Assembly: GCA_003242525.1 (NCBI GenBank)
Contig: QGUU01000229.1
Coordinates: 1 to 5,095, forward strand
DNA length: 5,095 bases
Direction of reading: 5' to 3'
Source: Pseudomonadota bacterium
Lineage (GTDB): Bacteria > Pseudomonadota > Alphaproteobacteria > Rhizobiales > Rhizobiaceae
Shown here: piece by piece, positions 5,083 to 5,095 of the stretch
Layout of the letters: each line of letters opens with the position of its first letter
Numbering within the stretch: position 1 is the first letter of the stretch
Position numbers and translations under genes: made by a program
Notes under the pieces: generated by a model
Database searches by the model: none
Seen by the model: only the letters and a program-made list of their open reading frames with translations
Told to the model about the DNA's origin: nothing

Positions 5083-5095
5083 ATGCCGCATTGCA

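Larger units (their letters stand above)
4824..5095. other. Upstream region of the acyl-CoA synthetase, no protein gene seen
   Basis: No ORF here looks coding; the minus-strand frame across 4766-5065 is Arg-rich and overlaps the acyl-CoA synthetase start out of frame. The proximal part (4834-4968) should hold the acyl-CoA synthetase promoter, but no clear -35/-10 pair can be named. The distal part contains three consecutive GC-rich inverted repeats: GCTTGCG/CGCAAGC (4969-5000), CTGCC/GGCAG (5001-5015) and CGCCGCGCT/AGCGCGGCG (5051-5073). Confidence 0.5.

Overview
This window reads as a chromosomal segment from a high-GC alphaproteobacterium, most likely a member of the Rhizobiales such as a Mesorhizobium or Phyllobacteriaceae relative. 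Three things point there: the RuvA/B/C sequences, an RcdA (DUF1465) protein, which is essentially confined to alphaproteobacteria, and two clade-specific operator types, CtrA TTAA-N7-TTAA and a LexA GTTC-N7-GTTC-like site. Every convincing gene is on the minus strand, so transcription runs from high to low coordinates. The genus is inference; no rRNA or other decisive marker is present.

Layout in the direction of transcription: (1) 5095-4824 is an intergenic stretch with three GC-rich inverted repeats. (2) 4823-3183 is a complete AMP-forming acyl-CoA synthetase. (3) 3182-2966 is a spacer with a hairpin after the stop codon and a strong ribosome binding site before the next gene. (4) 2965-2585 is a small four-helix membrane protein related to heme-copper oxidase subunit I. 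(5) 2584-2237 is a gene-free stretch holding several small hairpins, a strong minus-strand intrinsic terminator (2409-2382) and a perfect CtrA box (2356-2342). (6) 2236-1703 is rcdA, the ClpXP adaptor for CtrA turnover. (7) 1692-1678 is a LexA-box-like operator in the short rcdA-ruvC gap. (8) 1633 to the left edge is the Holliday junction operon ruvC-ruvA-ruvB, with ruvB cut by the window edge after 48 codons.

The genes fall into two themes. Acyl-CoA activation and the small oxidase-like membrane protein are metabolic and look like separate units. The rcdA and ruvCAB genes form a cell-cycle/DNA-repair block: CtrA probably controls rcdA, whose product helps destroy CtrA, and SOS probably controls ruvCAB. 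No terminator is visible between rcdA and ruvC, so CtrA-driven transcripts might run into the repair genes.

I see no mobile element, CRISPR array, tRNA, rRNA or obvious novel multi-gene system. The least explained items are two short ORFs bridging ruvC-ruvA and ruvA-ruvB, each ending in a 4-nt overlap with the next start codon, and two structured intergenic regions (about 2382-2520 and 4969-5082) that could encode small RNAs.
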